Assembly (NCBI RefSeq): GCF_002135235.1
Contig: NZ_NEGB01000001.1
Location: 620,001-684,000, forward strand
Direction: 5' to 3'
Source of the DNA: Acinetobacter silvestris
Lineage (GTDB): Bacteria > Pseudomonadota > Gammaproteobacteria > Pseudomonadales > Moraxellaceae
Length of the DNA stretch: 64,000 bases
Program-made: the position numbers and the translations under genes
Notes under the pieces: generated by a model
What the model saw: only the letters and a program-made list of their open reading frames with translations
Databases searched by the model: none
Told to the model about the DNA's origin: nothing
Shown here: positions 36,434 through 46,332 of the stretch, in pieces
Layout: every line of letters starts with the position of its first letter
How positions within the stretch are numbered: position 1 is the first letter of the stretch

Positions 36434-38170
36434 TTACTCCACCTGAACCAATAAGAGATGATCAGCGATTGGCCCTAACACCAAGACAGGCATAAACTGC
36501 AATAAGGTCAACATCACTACGATGGCAATCAGTGTTAAAGCAAAAGTTGGGGTTTCAACTTTTAAACTACCGTTGCTTTCAGGTGCTTGGCGTTTTGCAG
36601 CCAAACGTGTCGCAATAATGAGAGGAATAATGAGCGTTGGGAATCGTCCTAAAAGGAGAGCAATACTACAGGTGACATTCCACCAAACGGTATTATCTGC
36701 TAGACCTTCAAAACCTGAGCCATTATTGGCAAATGCGGATACATACTCATATAAAACTTGGGAAACCCCATGATACGCAGGATTACTATTCCCCGTTAAA
36801 CTTGGGAAAAATAAGGTAATTGAGGTTAATCCTAAAATTACAATTGGCTGAATCAAAATCACAACGGCAAGTAACTTAATTTCTCCAGCTTCAATTTTTC
36901 GACCAAAAAGTTCAGGCGTACGTCCAGTCATTAATCCTGCAATAAACACAGCTAAGAATAAATAAATGATAAATTGTTGCAAACCACAACCAATACCGCC
37001 CCAAATGGCATTAATCAGCATATTCGACAGTGCAATTAATCCTGTTAATGGTGTAGCAGAATCGTGCATCATATTGACTGAACCATTATTGACCTGCGTG
37101 GTAAGTGCTAACCACAGTGCCGAAGATGCTTCACCAAAACGCATTTCTTTGCCTTCCATCACTGAAACTTGCGATGCGGTTTGCGAAAGACTTTCAGACC
37201 AAATTGCACTGGAAGTTGAAATAACAGACATTAAAAGCATTGAACCAAAAACGAAGGCTGCAAATTTTGGGCGTTTTGTAAAAAATCCCAACATAAAGAT
37301 GACAGAAAAAGGAATGAGTAAAATCGCCAACATTTCCATAAAATTAGACAGTGGCGTTGGATTTTCTAAAGGTACGGCACTATTCGGCCCATACCATCCA
37401 CCACCATTACTGCCCAATTGCTTAATGGCAACCATTGGTGCAATCGGGCCAAGAGGGATTTTTTGAGTTTTTAATTCGGTGGTTTGATCGATAACTTGGA
37501 CTTCAGGTCCACCTTGGAATGTTGAAGGTACACCTTGGCTATTTAAAAATAATGCCCAAATTAGACAGAGTGGTAATAAAAAACGGAAGGTTGGACGAAT
37601 CACATCTGCCCAATAATTTCCGACATTGATCATTTTAATTTTTTCAGAAAAACTATGTTCAAGCGTGTTTGACTCAATCGCGGATTGCGTATTGGATTGA
37701 TCAAAAAACAAAGCACGAATAGTTGCAACGACCATTGCTAAACCCATCATTGGGGCGATGACTTGTAAACCAACGATACCGACCATTTGAGATAAGTAAG
37801 ACAGCTGTGCCTGACCTGAATAATGCTGCTGATTGGTATTGGTCAAGAATGAAATCGTGGTATGTAAAGCCAGATCCCACGACATATTTGGGGCATTATT
37901 TGGATTGAAAGGCAACCCAGCTTGCACCATAAAGAGTACCCAGACCACTAGACCGATGACTATGCAACTGAATATGAAACTCAGAATATAGGTTTTAACA
38001 TTCATCCCCTGTTTCGAATGTGTACCTAAAACTGCATAAATCGGTTTCTCAAGCCAATTAAATAGAGGGTCAATTTTCATCTCACGATTTTGCATAATTG
38101 CCGCAAGATATTTTCCAAGTGGAAAAGCTAAAAGAGTAACAATCAGCAAAAGGAGGATCATCTCTAACAT
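36434..38170 (-). CDS. kdpA: KdpA potassium-translocating subunit
   Basis: A 578-residue channel-like subunit with four selectivity-filter segments: TNTNQQHYSG, LGSNGGGWYG, VNNGSVNMM and FANNGSGFEG. It takes up potassium at micromolar concentration together with KdpB and KdpC. The ATG at 38170 has AGGAGAA upstream. No kdpF-like peptide of about 30 hydrophobic residues is visible before it; only a 13-codon frame overlaps the start. Confidence 0.95.
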   Translation of the reverse strand: MLEMILLLLIVTLLAFPLGKYLAAIMQNREMKIDPLFNWLEKPIYAVLGTHSKQGMNVKTYILSFIFSCIVIGLVVWVLFMVQAGLPFNPNNAPNMSWDLALHTTISFLTNTNQQHYSGQAQLSYLSQMVGIVGLQVIAPMMGLAMVVATIRALFFDQSNTQSAIESNTLEHSFSEKIKMINVGNYWADVIRPTFRFLLPLCLIWALFLNSQGVPSTFQGGPEVQVIDQTTELKTQKIPLGPIAPMVAIKQLGSNGGGWYGPNSAVPLENPTPLSNFMEMLAILLIPFSVIFMLGFFTKRPKFAAFVFGSMLLMSVISTSSAIWSESLSQTASQVSVMEGKEMRFGEASSALWLALTTQVNNGSVNMMHDSATPLTGLIALSNMLINAIWGGIGCGLQQFIIYLFLAVFIAGLMTGRTPELFGRKIEAGEIKLLAVVILIQPIVILGLTSITLFFPSLTGNSNPAYHGVSQVLYEYVSAFANNGSGFEGLADNTVWWNVTCSIALLLGRFPTLIIPLIIATRLAAKRQAPESNGSLKVETPTFALTLIAIVVMLTLLQFMPVLVLGPIADHLLLVQVE

Positions 38171-38565
38171 GTCATTTCTCCTGTTACAGAAATGACAATG
38201 TTCATCTGTATTATATTTTTAACTATATTCTGTTGTAAGCATGATAAATGATGCTTTACTTGTTGATGAGCTATGAATTTAGCAGCCATCTTTTTCGTCC
38301 TAAACATCGGGGATATTCCACAACCTAGTATGAAAAATAACGGCGTAAACTCTCTATTTCAGGACAAATATTTGCCGTAAAAATTACGTAAATTTTTGCT
38401 AAATATTGCTAAAAATTAAGCCTTCAAATCAAAAATCTGTATTTAAAAAAATGACTCAATAACCTAAAGTCTTTTTCTTATCCTTTAAGTTATTGAGTCT
38501 TTGATTAAAATTTAAAATTCCAGCATTAATATTTACAGAATACGTATACGTAAAAAAATTAGATT
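38171..38565. promoter_or_regulatory. kdpA upstream region with palindromes and the aldehyde dehydrogenase terminator
   Basis: A 395-bp gap. At 38376-38388 lies CGTAAAAATTACG and at 38391-38417 AATTTTTGCT / AAAAATT repeats, possible KdpE sites by position only. At 38453-38499 a long hairpin (GACTCAATAACCTAAAG / CTTTAAGTTATTGAGTC) followed on the minus strand by T7 ends the aldehyde dehydrogenase transcript. Confidence 0.55.
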
Positions 38566-39999
38566 TTATTTAATAAAAAGTTTTTTCAAAATTTGATAGA
38601 AAAAAGTATTTTGACTATAAGGTGGATATAAAAACTTCATTAAATTAATAAATGATTTTTTATACACGGACTTTATTTTCGAAAATGTTATAAAACCTTC
38701 ATAACCATGATAATGCCCCATACCTGAACCACCAATCCCACCGAATGGTAACGAGTCAACTCCAACATGAAGAACGGTTTCGTTGATACACATTCCTCCG
38801 CTGTGCGTCTCATGTATGACTTTATTTTGCTCATTGGCGTTATTACTAAACAAGTATAGTGCTAATGGTCGTGGCCTATTATTTATATATTCAATGACTT
38901 CATCCAAATCATCAAATGCAATAATTGGTAAAATGGGTCCAAATATTTCATTTTGCATAATTAACATTGAATCATCGACATTTTGTATTAATGTTGGTTC
39001 TATATAAATTTTGGCTCCTTCAGGAAGGATTGAAGTAACGGTAGCACCTTTAGATTTTGCATCTTCTATATAATGACGTAAGCGGTTATTTTGAACCTGA
39101 TTGATAATTGCCGTGTAATCAGAATTATCAACGGTATTCGAATAAAAGGCTTGGATCGTGTTTATATAATGCGTGACAAATTCAGTAACTTTATCTTTAT
39201 GAATAAAGACGTAGTCTGGTGCAACACAAGTTTGCCCTGCATTGACCTGCTTGCCATAAGCAATTTTTTCTGCTGCATCTTTAATATTACTATGAGCACA
39301 AACAATTGCAGGTGATTTTCCACCCAGTTCTAATGTGACTGGTGTTAAATTATTTGCAGCAGCAGCCATCACTTTTTTACCAACATTCGTCGACCCAGTA
39401 TATAAAAGGTGATCGAATGGTAGTTGTGTGAATTCACTGGCAATCATTGCATCACCTAAGATCACACTAATCTGATCTTTATCAAAATATTGTGCTATTA
39501 ATGACTTCAGTAACAAGGAAAAATGAGGTGTAAATTCACTCATCTTAATCATCACTTTATTACCTGCGGCGATTGCTTGTATAAGCGGCCCCATCGCCAA
39601 AAAGAGTGGATAATTCCATGGGACAATAACACCCACTACGCCAAGTGGCTGATAATAAATTGATGCTGAACCTGGTTGAAACAATAAATGCACATGTCTT
39701 TTCTGTGGTGCCATCCATTTTTTTAGATGTTTAAGCGTATAGTTTATGGTTAATACTGAAGGCAAAATTTCAAAGGTAATCGTTTCTTGTCGCGCTCTGT
39801 TTTTAAAATCTTGATTAATTGCATCAATAATTGAATCCTGATTATCAATAATCATTTTTTTGAGGGTATTTAGATTTTCTTTCCTTGATTTTAAGGAAGG
39901 ATATTTATCTTTTTCAAAACTTATTTTTTGCTCTCGAAATATTTCTTTAAAAAATTCAACTTCTTCAGTTTGCTCATGATTTAAATTGGTACTATCCAT
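38566..39999 (-). CDS. aldehyde dehydrogenase, class 3 / coniferyl aldehyde dehydrogenase type
   Basis: NAD(P)-dependent enzyme of 477 residues. Cofactor site GVVGVIVPWNYPLFLAMGPL, the general base in VTLELGGKSP and the nucleophile Cys in VNAGQTCVAPDYV are present; LPFGGIGGSGMGHYHG is typical of the class 3/coniferyl group. After the catalytic domain comes an unusual basic, aromatic tail (MKFLYPPYSQNTFFYQILKK), reminiscent of membrane-bound fatty aldehyde dehydrogenases. It may act on long-chain or aromatic aldehydes; its divergent neighbour is fadE, which favours fatty substrates (inference). Confidence 0.88.
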   Translation of the reverse strand: MDSTNLNHEQTEEVEFFKEIFREQKISFEKDKYPSLKSRKENLNTLKKMIIDNQDSIIDAINQDFKNRARQETITFEILPSVLTINYTLKHLKKWMAPQKRHVHLLFQPGSASIYYQPLGVVGVIVPWNYPLFLAMGPLIQAIAAGNKVMIKMSEFTPHFSLLLKSLIAQYFDKDQISVILGDAMIASEFTQLPFDHLLYTGSTNVGKKVMAAAANNLTPVTLELGGKSPAIVCAHSNIKDAAEKIAYGKQVNAGQTCVAPDYVFIHKDKVTEFVTHYINTIQAFYSNTVDNSDYTAIINQVQNNRLRHYIEDAKSKGATVTSILPEGAKIYIEPTLIQNVDDSMLIMQNEIFGPILPIIAFDDLDEVIEYINNRPRPLALYLFSNNANEQNKVIHETHSGGMCINETVLHVGVDSLPFGGIGGSGMGHYHGYEGFITFSKIKSVYKKSFINLMKFLYPPYSQNTFFYQILKKLFIK

Positions 40000-40509
40000 T
40001 ATTCAATCCCTAAAAATTTAAGATAAATTATTTAAATTCTAAAACTAATTCTTTTGATTAAATCAATCATCATATCTAAAAACAACTTAGTCCTGATCGA
40101 ATACATGTATATCCAGATCATATGGTACAGCAGCACTTTGTCGCACAAACCGATCTTTGAAGACTCATTCCCTAAGAGTTATCGTACCACTTATGTGTAT
40201 AGATGCTCAAATACTGTAAATATGGGCTATTCAGCTCACATCGGTGAAGTTTAATTGGAACAAAATGCTGTATTAAATTAACAATGAAATTAATAAACAG
40301 ATTTGAGCATGAACCTCTTCGTGACAAAACATGAACTGAACATAGTGGCTTAAATTGCTAAAACAATAACAGTGGATGTTTTTTATTCATTTAAATATTT
40401 TATCAACGATCATCTAAAAATAAATAGAAATTATTTAAAGTCTGACAACTAATTTCTATTTTATCTTCTCGTGCTGAACTCAGATTAAAGCCCATCAAGG
40501 AGTAAGATT
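40000..40509. promoter_or_regulatory. 510-bp divergent intergenic region
   Basis: Lies between the aldehyde dehydrogenase and fadE starts. It is AT-rich and should hold both promoters. A 66-codon frame at 40054-40254 lacks a ribosome site and resembles nothing I know. No clear operator. Confidence 0.4.
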
Positions 40510-42981
40510 GTGATTACATTCATAGGGTTTTTAGCCACAGTATTAATTCAATTTTTAATTTTATGGGCAGTTTTCTTTTTTTCTTTGTCACGAATGATAG
40601 GTGCATTCACCATTCTTGTCACTGCCGTTTTGTTAGCATTGATTACACCATGGTCACTCATTATAGGATTCCCACTCATCCTAATCTGTTTAATATTGAT
40701 GATTAATTCTTTCAGAATGTTAGTTATTACCAAACCTGCTTACAAAATATTAGCGAATGCAATGCCGAGCATGAGTACGACTGAACGTGAAGCCTTAGAT
40801 GCTGGTACAAGTTGGTGGGAAAAAGAATTATTCATGGGGATACCTGATTGGGAAAAATTTAATGCTTATCCATATCCTGAATTATCACAACAAGAACAAT
40901 CTTTTATTGATAATGAAGTTGAACAGCTCTGTGTGCTATTAGATGAATGGGAAATTCATACACATAAAGATCTATCACCTGAAGCATGGAAATTCATCAA
41001 AAATAATGGCTTTTTAGGTTTAATTATTCCTAAATCTTATGGCGGTCGTGAATTTAGTGCTTTTGCACAAAGTCGAATTATGAGCAAAATCGCATCTCGC
41101 TCCCTCACCGCTGCCGTAAGTTGTATGGTTCCAAATTCACTTGGACCCGGTGAGCTATTACTCCATTACGGAACTGATGAACAAAAAGATCGTTATCTTC
41201 CAAGCTTAGCTAAAGGTACTGAAATTCCCTGTTTTGGCTTAACTGGTCCTGAAGCAGGTTCTGATGCAGGTGCAATTCCAGATACAGGAATTGTCTGCTA
41301 CGGAGAGTTTGAAGGAAAGAATGTACTTGGTTTGAACATGAATTTTTCTAAGCGTTGGATTACTCTTGCTCCAATCGCAACAGTCATAGGACTTGCTTTT
41401 AAACTTTATGATCCAGATGCTCTATTGGGTGATCCTAATAAAAGTGATTATGGTATTACCTGTGTATTGATTCCAGCATCGCATATAGGTGTTATTGTTG
41501 GCCCGCGCCATGATCCGGGTGGTTCTCCATTCATGAATGGTACCGTTGAAGGAAAAGATGTCTTTATTCCAGTTGATTGGATTATTGGTGGTCCAGAGAA
41601 TGCAGGTAAGGGATGGCGCATGCTCATGGAGTGCTTGGCTGTAGGTCGTGGTATTTCACTCCCTGCACTTGCCACAGCAGCAGGAGAAATGACCTATTTA
41701 ACTGTAGGTGCATTTGCCAAAATTCGCCAACAATTTGGAATATCAATAGGCAAATTCGCAGGCGTGCAAGAAGCAACCAGCGATATTGCTAGTGATACCT
41801 ATATGTTAGAAGCTTTTCGCTACTTGGTTACATGTGGATTAAACCAAGGTGGTAAACCTGCTGTAATGACTGCTATGGCAAAATACTATGCCACTGAAAC
41901 GATGCGTAAGTTGCTTAATCACGGTATGGATGTTGTTGGAGGACGTGCAATTCAACAAGGCCCGCGAAACTTCCTAGCGTTAATGTATCAAGCTATTCCA
42001 ATCTCTATTACGGTTGAAGGTGCCAATATTCTGAGTCGTTCTTTAATGATATTTGGTCAAGGCTCAATGCGCTGCCATCCCTACCTATTTGAAGAGCTTC
42101 AACTGTTACAAATGGAGGATAAAAGTACTGCATTAGAAAAAATGAATACTATTTTTTATCAACATTTAGGTTATACCTTGAACCGAACTGCCCTTGCCTT
42201 CACCTATGGTTTTACCGGTGGCTCAAATCATGCCCCAAACAGTGCAGATGCTTTTACTGCACAGTACTATAAAATCATCAATCGTTTTAGTACAGATTTC
42301 GCCCTTACTGCGGATATGTGTTTAGGTTTATTAGCCGGTGAGATCAAACGAAAAGAAATGTTATCAGGTCGATTAGCAGACATACATGCATTTATGTTTA
42401 TTGCAACCGCGATTCTGAAGTTTTATGAACATGGGCAACGTACACAGGCAGAGCAACTTCACGCTCAGCTTGCAATAGAAAAAGTCTTATTTCAAGCTCA
42501 AGAAGCTTTTATGGGATTATTTGATAATTTTCCACATGCAATGGCTGCCCATTTAGTAAAATTCATCTGTTTCCCATTTGGTCGACCGCTAGTACAACCA
42601 AATGATAAATTAAAGCAACAAGTTGGTGATTTAATCATGGAAGACAATGCCTTTCGTAACTTATTGAAGCAACATGTCTATTACAAGACCGATCCTCAAG
42701 ATGTGACAGGTCGAATGGAATCTACATTCCAAAGCCTACTTAAAATTCAAGACCTTTGGAATAAATTCAAAAAGGCAGAATCAAAGGATCAATTTAAAGG
42801 CTTAACTTTTAAAGAACATATCCGCGATGCTGTTCAAATCAATTTTCTCACCCAAGATGAAGCCAATCTACTGCTTGAATACAATGCAATACGTTATGAC
42901 AGCATGTTGACTGATATTTTTAATACAGATTTAAACAGCGTTTTACCTTTAGAAAACCCACACCTACCTTCACAAAAATAA
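40510..42981 (+). CDS. fadE: FadE-type acyl-CoA dehydrogenase
   Basis: First oxidation of fatty acyl-CoA in beta-oxidation. At 823 residues it is the long E. coli FadE (YafH) type: an N-terminal hydrophobic segment of about 70 residues, the acyl-CoA dehydrogenase core (IPKSYGGREFSA; LTGPEAGSDAGAIPD; RWITLAPIATV; SITVEGANILSRSLMIFGQG) and the C-terminal DUF1974 extension (EDNAFRNLLKQHVYYKTDP). The start is GTG at 40510 with AAGGAG eight bases upstream. It is membrane associated. Confidence 0.95.
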   Translation: MITFIGFLATVLIQFLILWAVFFFSLSRMIGAFTILVTAVLLALITPWSLIIGFPLILICLILMINSFRMLVITKPAYKILANAMPSMSTTEREALDAGTSWWEKELFMGIPDWEKFNAYPYPELSQQEQSFIDNEVEQLCVLLDEWEIHTHKDLSPEAWKFIKNNGFLGLIIPKSYGGREFSAFAQSRIMSKIASRSLTAAVSCMVPNSLGPGELLLHYGTDEQKDRYLPSLAKGTEIPCFGLTGPEAGSDAGAIPDTGIVCYGEFEGKNVLGLNMNFSKRWITLAPIATVIGLAFKLYDPDALLGDPNKSDYGITCVLIPASHIGVIVGPRHDPGGSPFMNGTVEGKDVFIPVDWIIGGPENAGKGWRMLMECLAVGRGISLPALATAAGEMTYLTVGAFAKIRQQFGISIGKFAGVQEATSDIASDTYMLEAFRYLVTCGLNQGGKPAVMTAMAKYYATETMRKLLNHGMDVVGGRAIQQGPRNFLALMYQAIPISITVEGANILSRSLMIFGQGSMRCHPYLFEELQLLQMEDKSTALEKMNTIFYQHLGYTLNRTALAFTYGFTGGSNHAPNSADAFTAQYYKIINRFSTDFALTADMCLGLLAGEIKRKEMLSGRLADIHAFMFIATAILKFYEHGQRTQAEQLHAQLAIEKVLFQAQEAFMGLFDNFPHAMAAHLVKFICFPFGRPLVQPNDKLKQQVGDLIMEDNAFRNLLKQHVYYKTDPQDVTGRMESTFQSLLKIQDLWNKFKKAESKDQFKGLTFKEHIRDAVQINFLTQDEANLLLEYNAIRYDSMLTDIFNTDLNSVLPLENPHLPSQK

Positions 42982-43454
42982 CCCTTGATACTTACTATGA
43001 ATGACCTAGATTTCTTAATTTCGGAAATTGTATAAATCCTAAGGCTTTTAATATAATTTATTTCCCAAACTGAGTTCCTGACTTCAAGTCGAGTCGGGTT
43101 GTTGATAAAGATGCCAACACATATTCTTTACCGATTGCATCAGTGAGGTATTCTGACCGTCCCAATGTGCCAACATGCAATATGTGATATGAATCCCTTT
43201 GGGATGAAACTCTCTTGCCAAAGATTGAGCTAATGCACGAATACTGGCAAACATACTTAGGATTGATCAAATTCAAGCAAAGCGTAGTAAACCCTGAATA
43301 TTTAAACCATCAGTACCACGTAGCAGTCTTGCCAAACGTCCCAAACCCCAATACAACCTTATTCAATTTATATTCTCATCTATTATTTAATTTATCTGTG
43401 CAACAACATATCAGCCTAGGACTAATCAAAATCATCGTACAAATATTTAATGAT
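42982..43454. other. 473-bp gap holding gene remnants
   Basis: Contains the short-chain dehydrogenase remnant described separately. Further upstream on the minus strand, about 43292-43385, a 30-codon frame (LYWGLGRLARLLRGTDGLN) looks protein-like and may be another leftover. No intact gene is present. Confidence 0.5.
43048..43254 (-). pseudogene. short-chain dehydrogenase/reductase, C-terminal remnant
   Basis: One frame of 68 codons reads MFASIRALAQSLAREFHPKG, the helix after the SDR active site, then IHITY, and after a damaged stretch CWHLYQQPDST, TGA, SQELSLGNKL. The usual form of the last part is WHLYQQP-S-WTQELDLRP, so TGA stands where Trp (TGG) is expected. The catalytic Ser/Tyr/Lys part is missing. 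Dead gene, beside a thioesterase and a PF10118 protein on the same strand. Confidence 0.65.
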
Positions 43455-43892
43455 TCAGCGATGGATAATCATATTGGTTGCCGTTGCATGAGCATACAGT
43501 TTCCCATTTTCATCGCGAAGATAGCCTTCTGAAATCACCAAATTTTTACCAACATTAATGACCTTACCTTCTGCAATGAGCTTTTTATTAAATGGCATAG
43601 GACGGCACATTTTAATTGCAAGGTCAGTTGTCCCATAGCCTTCACCGGCTGCCAACACCGTATGTGTAGCACAACCGGTTACTGAATCAAGTAAAGTTGC
43701 AGCGAAACCACCATGCACACCGCCCAACGGATTAGTATGACGCTCATCCGCAGTCGCTATAAATACAATACGACCATATTCCACATCACCAACCTCATCC
43801 ATCCCCATTGTTTTTGCAATTCCAGGTGCAGGTACCAGTCCTTTTTGAAAGGCTTGCATCATTTCTAAACCAGTCATGTTTAATGGATTCAT
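43455..43892 (-). CDS. PaaI-type hotdog-fold thioesterase
   Basis: A 145-residue acyl-CoA thioesterase of the PaaI/4HBT group. The signature NPLGGVHGGFAATLLDSVTG (about 54-73) contains the conserved HGG and the catalytic acidic residue; TTDLAIKMCRPMP follows. It hydrolyses an acyl- or aroyl-CoA in the cytoplasm. It lies 44 bp downstream of the PF10118 gene and is probably co-transcribed with it. Confidence 0.85.
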   Translation of the reverse strand: MNPLNMTGLEMMQAFQKGLVPAPGIAKTMGMDEVGDVEYGRIVFIATADERHTNPLGGVHGGFAATLLDSVTGCATHTVLAAGEGYGTTDLAIKMCRPMPFNKKLIAEGKVINVGKNLVISEGYLRDENGKLYAHATATNMIIHR

Positions 43893-43936
43893 ATTTATTT
43901 CCTATCTATTGCTTAATGAATAAAGTTTTAATCTTT

Positions 43937-44803
43937 TTAATGCATAAAAGTTGACTGTTCAGTGGACAAACCAATTTTTATTTTAGTTTTTGTTACAATT
44001 TCAGATTCATCTGTATCATTCGGATGAAAATCAAAATGGTAGTAAGAGAAAAATTGTGGTACGAGCTTGCGATATACATGCACTGTAAACCCAGCAAATT
44101 TTGCCCAAGATTTTAGGTTCAATAATTGCTTATCTCTCGACATCAACACGACTTGATAAACATTAGACAATAAAGTGATTAAAACGAGGTTAAAAGTAAA
44201 AATCGCTACACGAGGGATATAAGCATCCAATCCTTTTCCATATAGAGATTCATACATATCATAGGCAACCGCCTTATGTTCGGTTTCTTCAATACTGTGC
44301 CATAACCATAAATTACGAATATTTGTATCTGTCATTAACTCATTGACATTTTTCATCATTTCTACCACAAGAACTGCCGTATAATGTTCTAAGCCCACAG
44401 TAACAAGTAAATTCCACTTCTTTGGAAAAGTTTTTTCAATTGCTTTTAATATAATCCCTGTTGCCTTTTCTAACGACTCAGGGGCTAAACCATATTGCTG
44501 AGCACTGACATGAAAAGCGTGGTGCTCCTTAGAATGCATGGCTTCTTGTCCAATAAAGGCGCCAATATCACGATCTAATTGTGGGTTATTTTTAATTTTC
44601 TCTCGCAAAGCACGCACTGAACGTACAAAGTAAGATTCACCTTCAGGAAATAAAGTTGATAGACCAGTGAAGTAATGCGTAAATGTTGGTTCATTATTAC
44701 ACCAATACTTTGGTACTTCCTGAAATTGATAATCCATACGACGTACTGGAAATGATGCAGGCATTTTTTGCTTTAATTTTTCTTTTACTACTAACATAGA
44801 CAT
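43937..44803 (-). CDS. PF10118-type metal-dependent hydrolase
   Basis: A 288-residue protein with the family's early motif FPVRRMDYQF and repeated His/Glu metal-ligand blocks: IGQEAMHSKEHHAFH, GLEHYTAVLV and WHSIEETEHKAVAYDMYE. These His/Glu sets look like a diiron-type helical bundle. No reaction is established for the family. It heads a small minus-strand operon with a thioesterase and formerly an SDR enzyme, suggesting lipid or acyl metabolism. Confidence 0.82.
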   Translation of the reverse strand: MSMLVVKEKLKQKMPASFPVRRMDYQFQEVPKYWCNNEPTFTHYFTGLSTLFPEGESYFVRSVRALREKIKNNPQLDRDIGAFIGQEAMHSKEHHAFHVSAQQYGLAPESLEKATGIILKAIEKTFPKKWNLLVTVGLEHYTAVLVVEMMKNVNELMTDTNIRNLWLWHSIEETEHKAVAYDMYESLYGKGLDAYIPRVAIFTFNLVLITLLSNVYQVVLMSRDKQLLNLKSWAKFAGFTVHVYRKLVPQFFSYYHFDFHPNDTDESEIVTKTKIKIGLSTEQSTFMH

Positions 44804-45039
44804 GTCTCACCTCAAAGATTTCACTTTAAAATACTAAGTTCTAAAAAAGAACCTATAAAGTTAAAATAGAGATGCTTCAATAAGTTGTCAATGAAGTTAC
44901 TGATGAAACCGCCAAGATTGTCCTAAAATGACAGCCTTCTTCCTATAAAGATAAATTGGCGGTATATGTGATGAAATGCTATAAATTAGATGGAATGAAT
45001 GATCCCATTACACAAAGTTTATATGTAAATTTCAGTTTA

Positions 45040-45065
45040 AAAACCAGTGAAAAATCACTGGTTTT
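45040..45065 (-). terminator. terminator of cysK
   Basis: AAACCAGTGA / TCACTGGTTT with flanking T run on the minus strand, 35 bp past the cysK stop. The rest of 44804-45039 shows no gene. Confidence 0.82.
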
Positions 45066-45100
45066 TAAATCATTGCTCTATCTATTTTACAAAGTTGAAT

Positions 45101-46099
45101 TTAATCTGCTGAAATATCATCAAATAAAACTGAAGATAAATAACGTTCACCGGCATCAGGTAAAATGACGACAATGGTCTTGCCTGCATTTTCAGGACGT
45201 TTAGCAAGTATTGCGGCTGCGGCCATTGCTGCACCACTTGAAATCCCAACAAAAATACCTTCTTGAGTTGCTATTTGACGTGCAAATGTAATTGCTTCCG
45301 CACTTGGAATTGCAATCACTTCATCCACTAAATCTAAATCTAAATTTTTAGGGATGAAATTTGCACCAATGCCTTGAATTTTATGTGGCCCAGGGGTAAG
45401 TGCTTCACGACGCTTGGCCTGACCAATAATTGCTGATTCAGCAGGTTCCACTGCAACAGAATAAATCGCTTGATTTTTAACAGTTTCAAAATAACGTGAA
45501 ATACCTGTAATGGTTCCACCAGTCCCCACACCTGCAACTAAAATATCGACTTTACCACCTGTCGCTGCCCAAATTTCAGGGCCTGTCGTTTCTTCATGGA
45601 TTTTTGGATTTGCTGGGTTTTCAAATTGTTGTGGTAAAAAATAAACCGCTGGCTGAGCATCACGAAGACGTTCTGCTTCTTCTATTGCACCCTTCATCCC
45701 TTTGGCTGGATCTGTTAAAACCAAATTTGCACCTAAAGCTTTCAGTACTTTACGACGCTCAATGCTCATACTTGAGGGCATGGTTAATGTAATCTTGTAA
45801 CCTTTGGCTGCCGCAACAAAAGCGAGAGCAATACCGGTATTACCACTTGTCGGTTCTACAATATGCATGCCTTGTTTTAAGGCACCACTTTGTTCAGCAT
45901 CTGAAATTAAAGCTGCACCAATACGATCTTTGACTGAAAAAGCAGGATTACGGCTTTCAATTTTTGCAAGAACAGTTGCACCCGTTTGAATCACACGATT
46001 AATACGGACTAAAGGCGTATTTCCAATTGCCTCGGCATTATTAGAATATACTGCAATACCTAAATTTTCAGTTTTTGGGAAATTTGGATCTGTAGCCAT
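45101..46099 (-). CDS. cysK: cysteine synthase A (O-acetylserine sulfhydrylase)
   Basis: Makes cysteine from O-acetylserine and sulfide with PLP. The Lys that binds PLP is in [11 protein letters not shown], the substrate loop is [10 protein letters not shown] and the phosphate-binding loop is [11 protein letters not shown]. Starting at ATG 46099 ([14 protein letters not shown]) gives 332 residues, a little longer at the front than E. coli CysK; AGGAAAGATC lies upstream. A further start at 46141 is less likely. Monocistronic with its own terminator. Confidence 0.94.
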   Translation of the reverse strand: MATDPNFPKTENLGIAVYSNNAEAIGNTPLVRINRVIQTGATVLAKIESRNPAFSVKDRIGAALISDAEQSGALKQGMHIVEPTSGNTGIALAFVAAAKGYKITLTMPSSMSIERRKVLKALGANLVLTDPAKGMKGAIEEAERLRDAQPAVYFLPQQFENPANPKIHEETTGPEIWAATGGKVDILVAGVGTGGTITGISRYFETVKNQAIYSVAVEPAESAIIGQAKRREALTPGPHKIQGIGANFIPKNLDLDLVDEVIAIPSAEAITFARQIATQEGIFVGISSGAAMAAAAILAKRPENAGKTIVVILPDAGERYLSSVLFDDISAD

Positions 46100-46332
46100 G
46101 ATCTTTCCTTGATTATAAATAAAGTGATATTTATCTATCATATCGCTTTTTGGTTAAATATTGATATTCACTATTAATATTTAATTATATGAAAAAGTGA
46201 ATTGTTTATTTTTATAAATCATAATCTTAGTTTTTAACTAAGTTTATATCGCTGAAGATTCATCAAATCCAATTGCACATTTTTGTAATATTTCGAGCAT
46301 AATATCTTTCTAGAAAGGATTTTGAGAACCCC

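Noticed and set aside
38171..38240. kdpF before kdpA
   Set aside because: Only a 13-codon frame overlapping the kdpA start is present, without the hydrophobic KdpF pattern.
40054..40254. 66-codon frame between the aldehyde dehydrogenase and fadE
   Set aside because: No ribosome site, atypical composition, no family recognised; treated as intergenic.
44956..45168. 70-codon plus-strand frame
   Set aside because: It overlaps the cysK terminator and the end of cysK.
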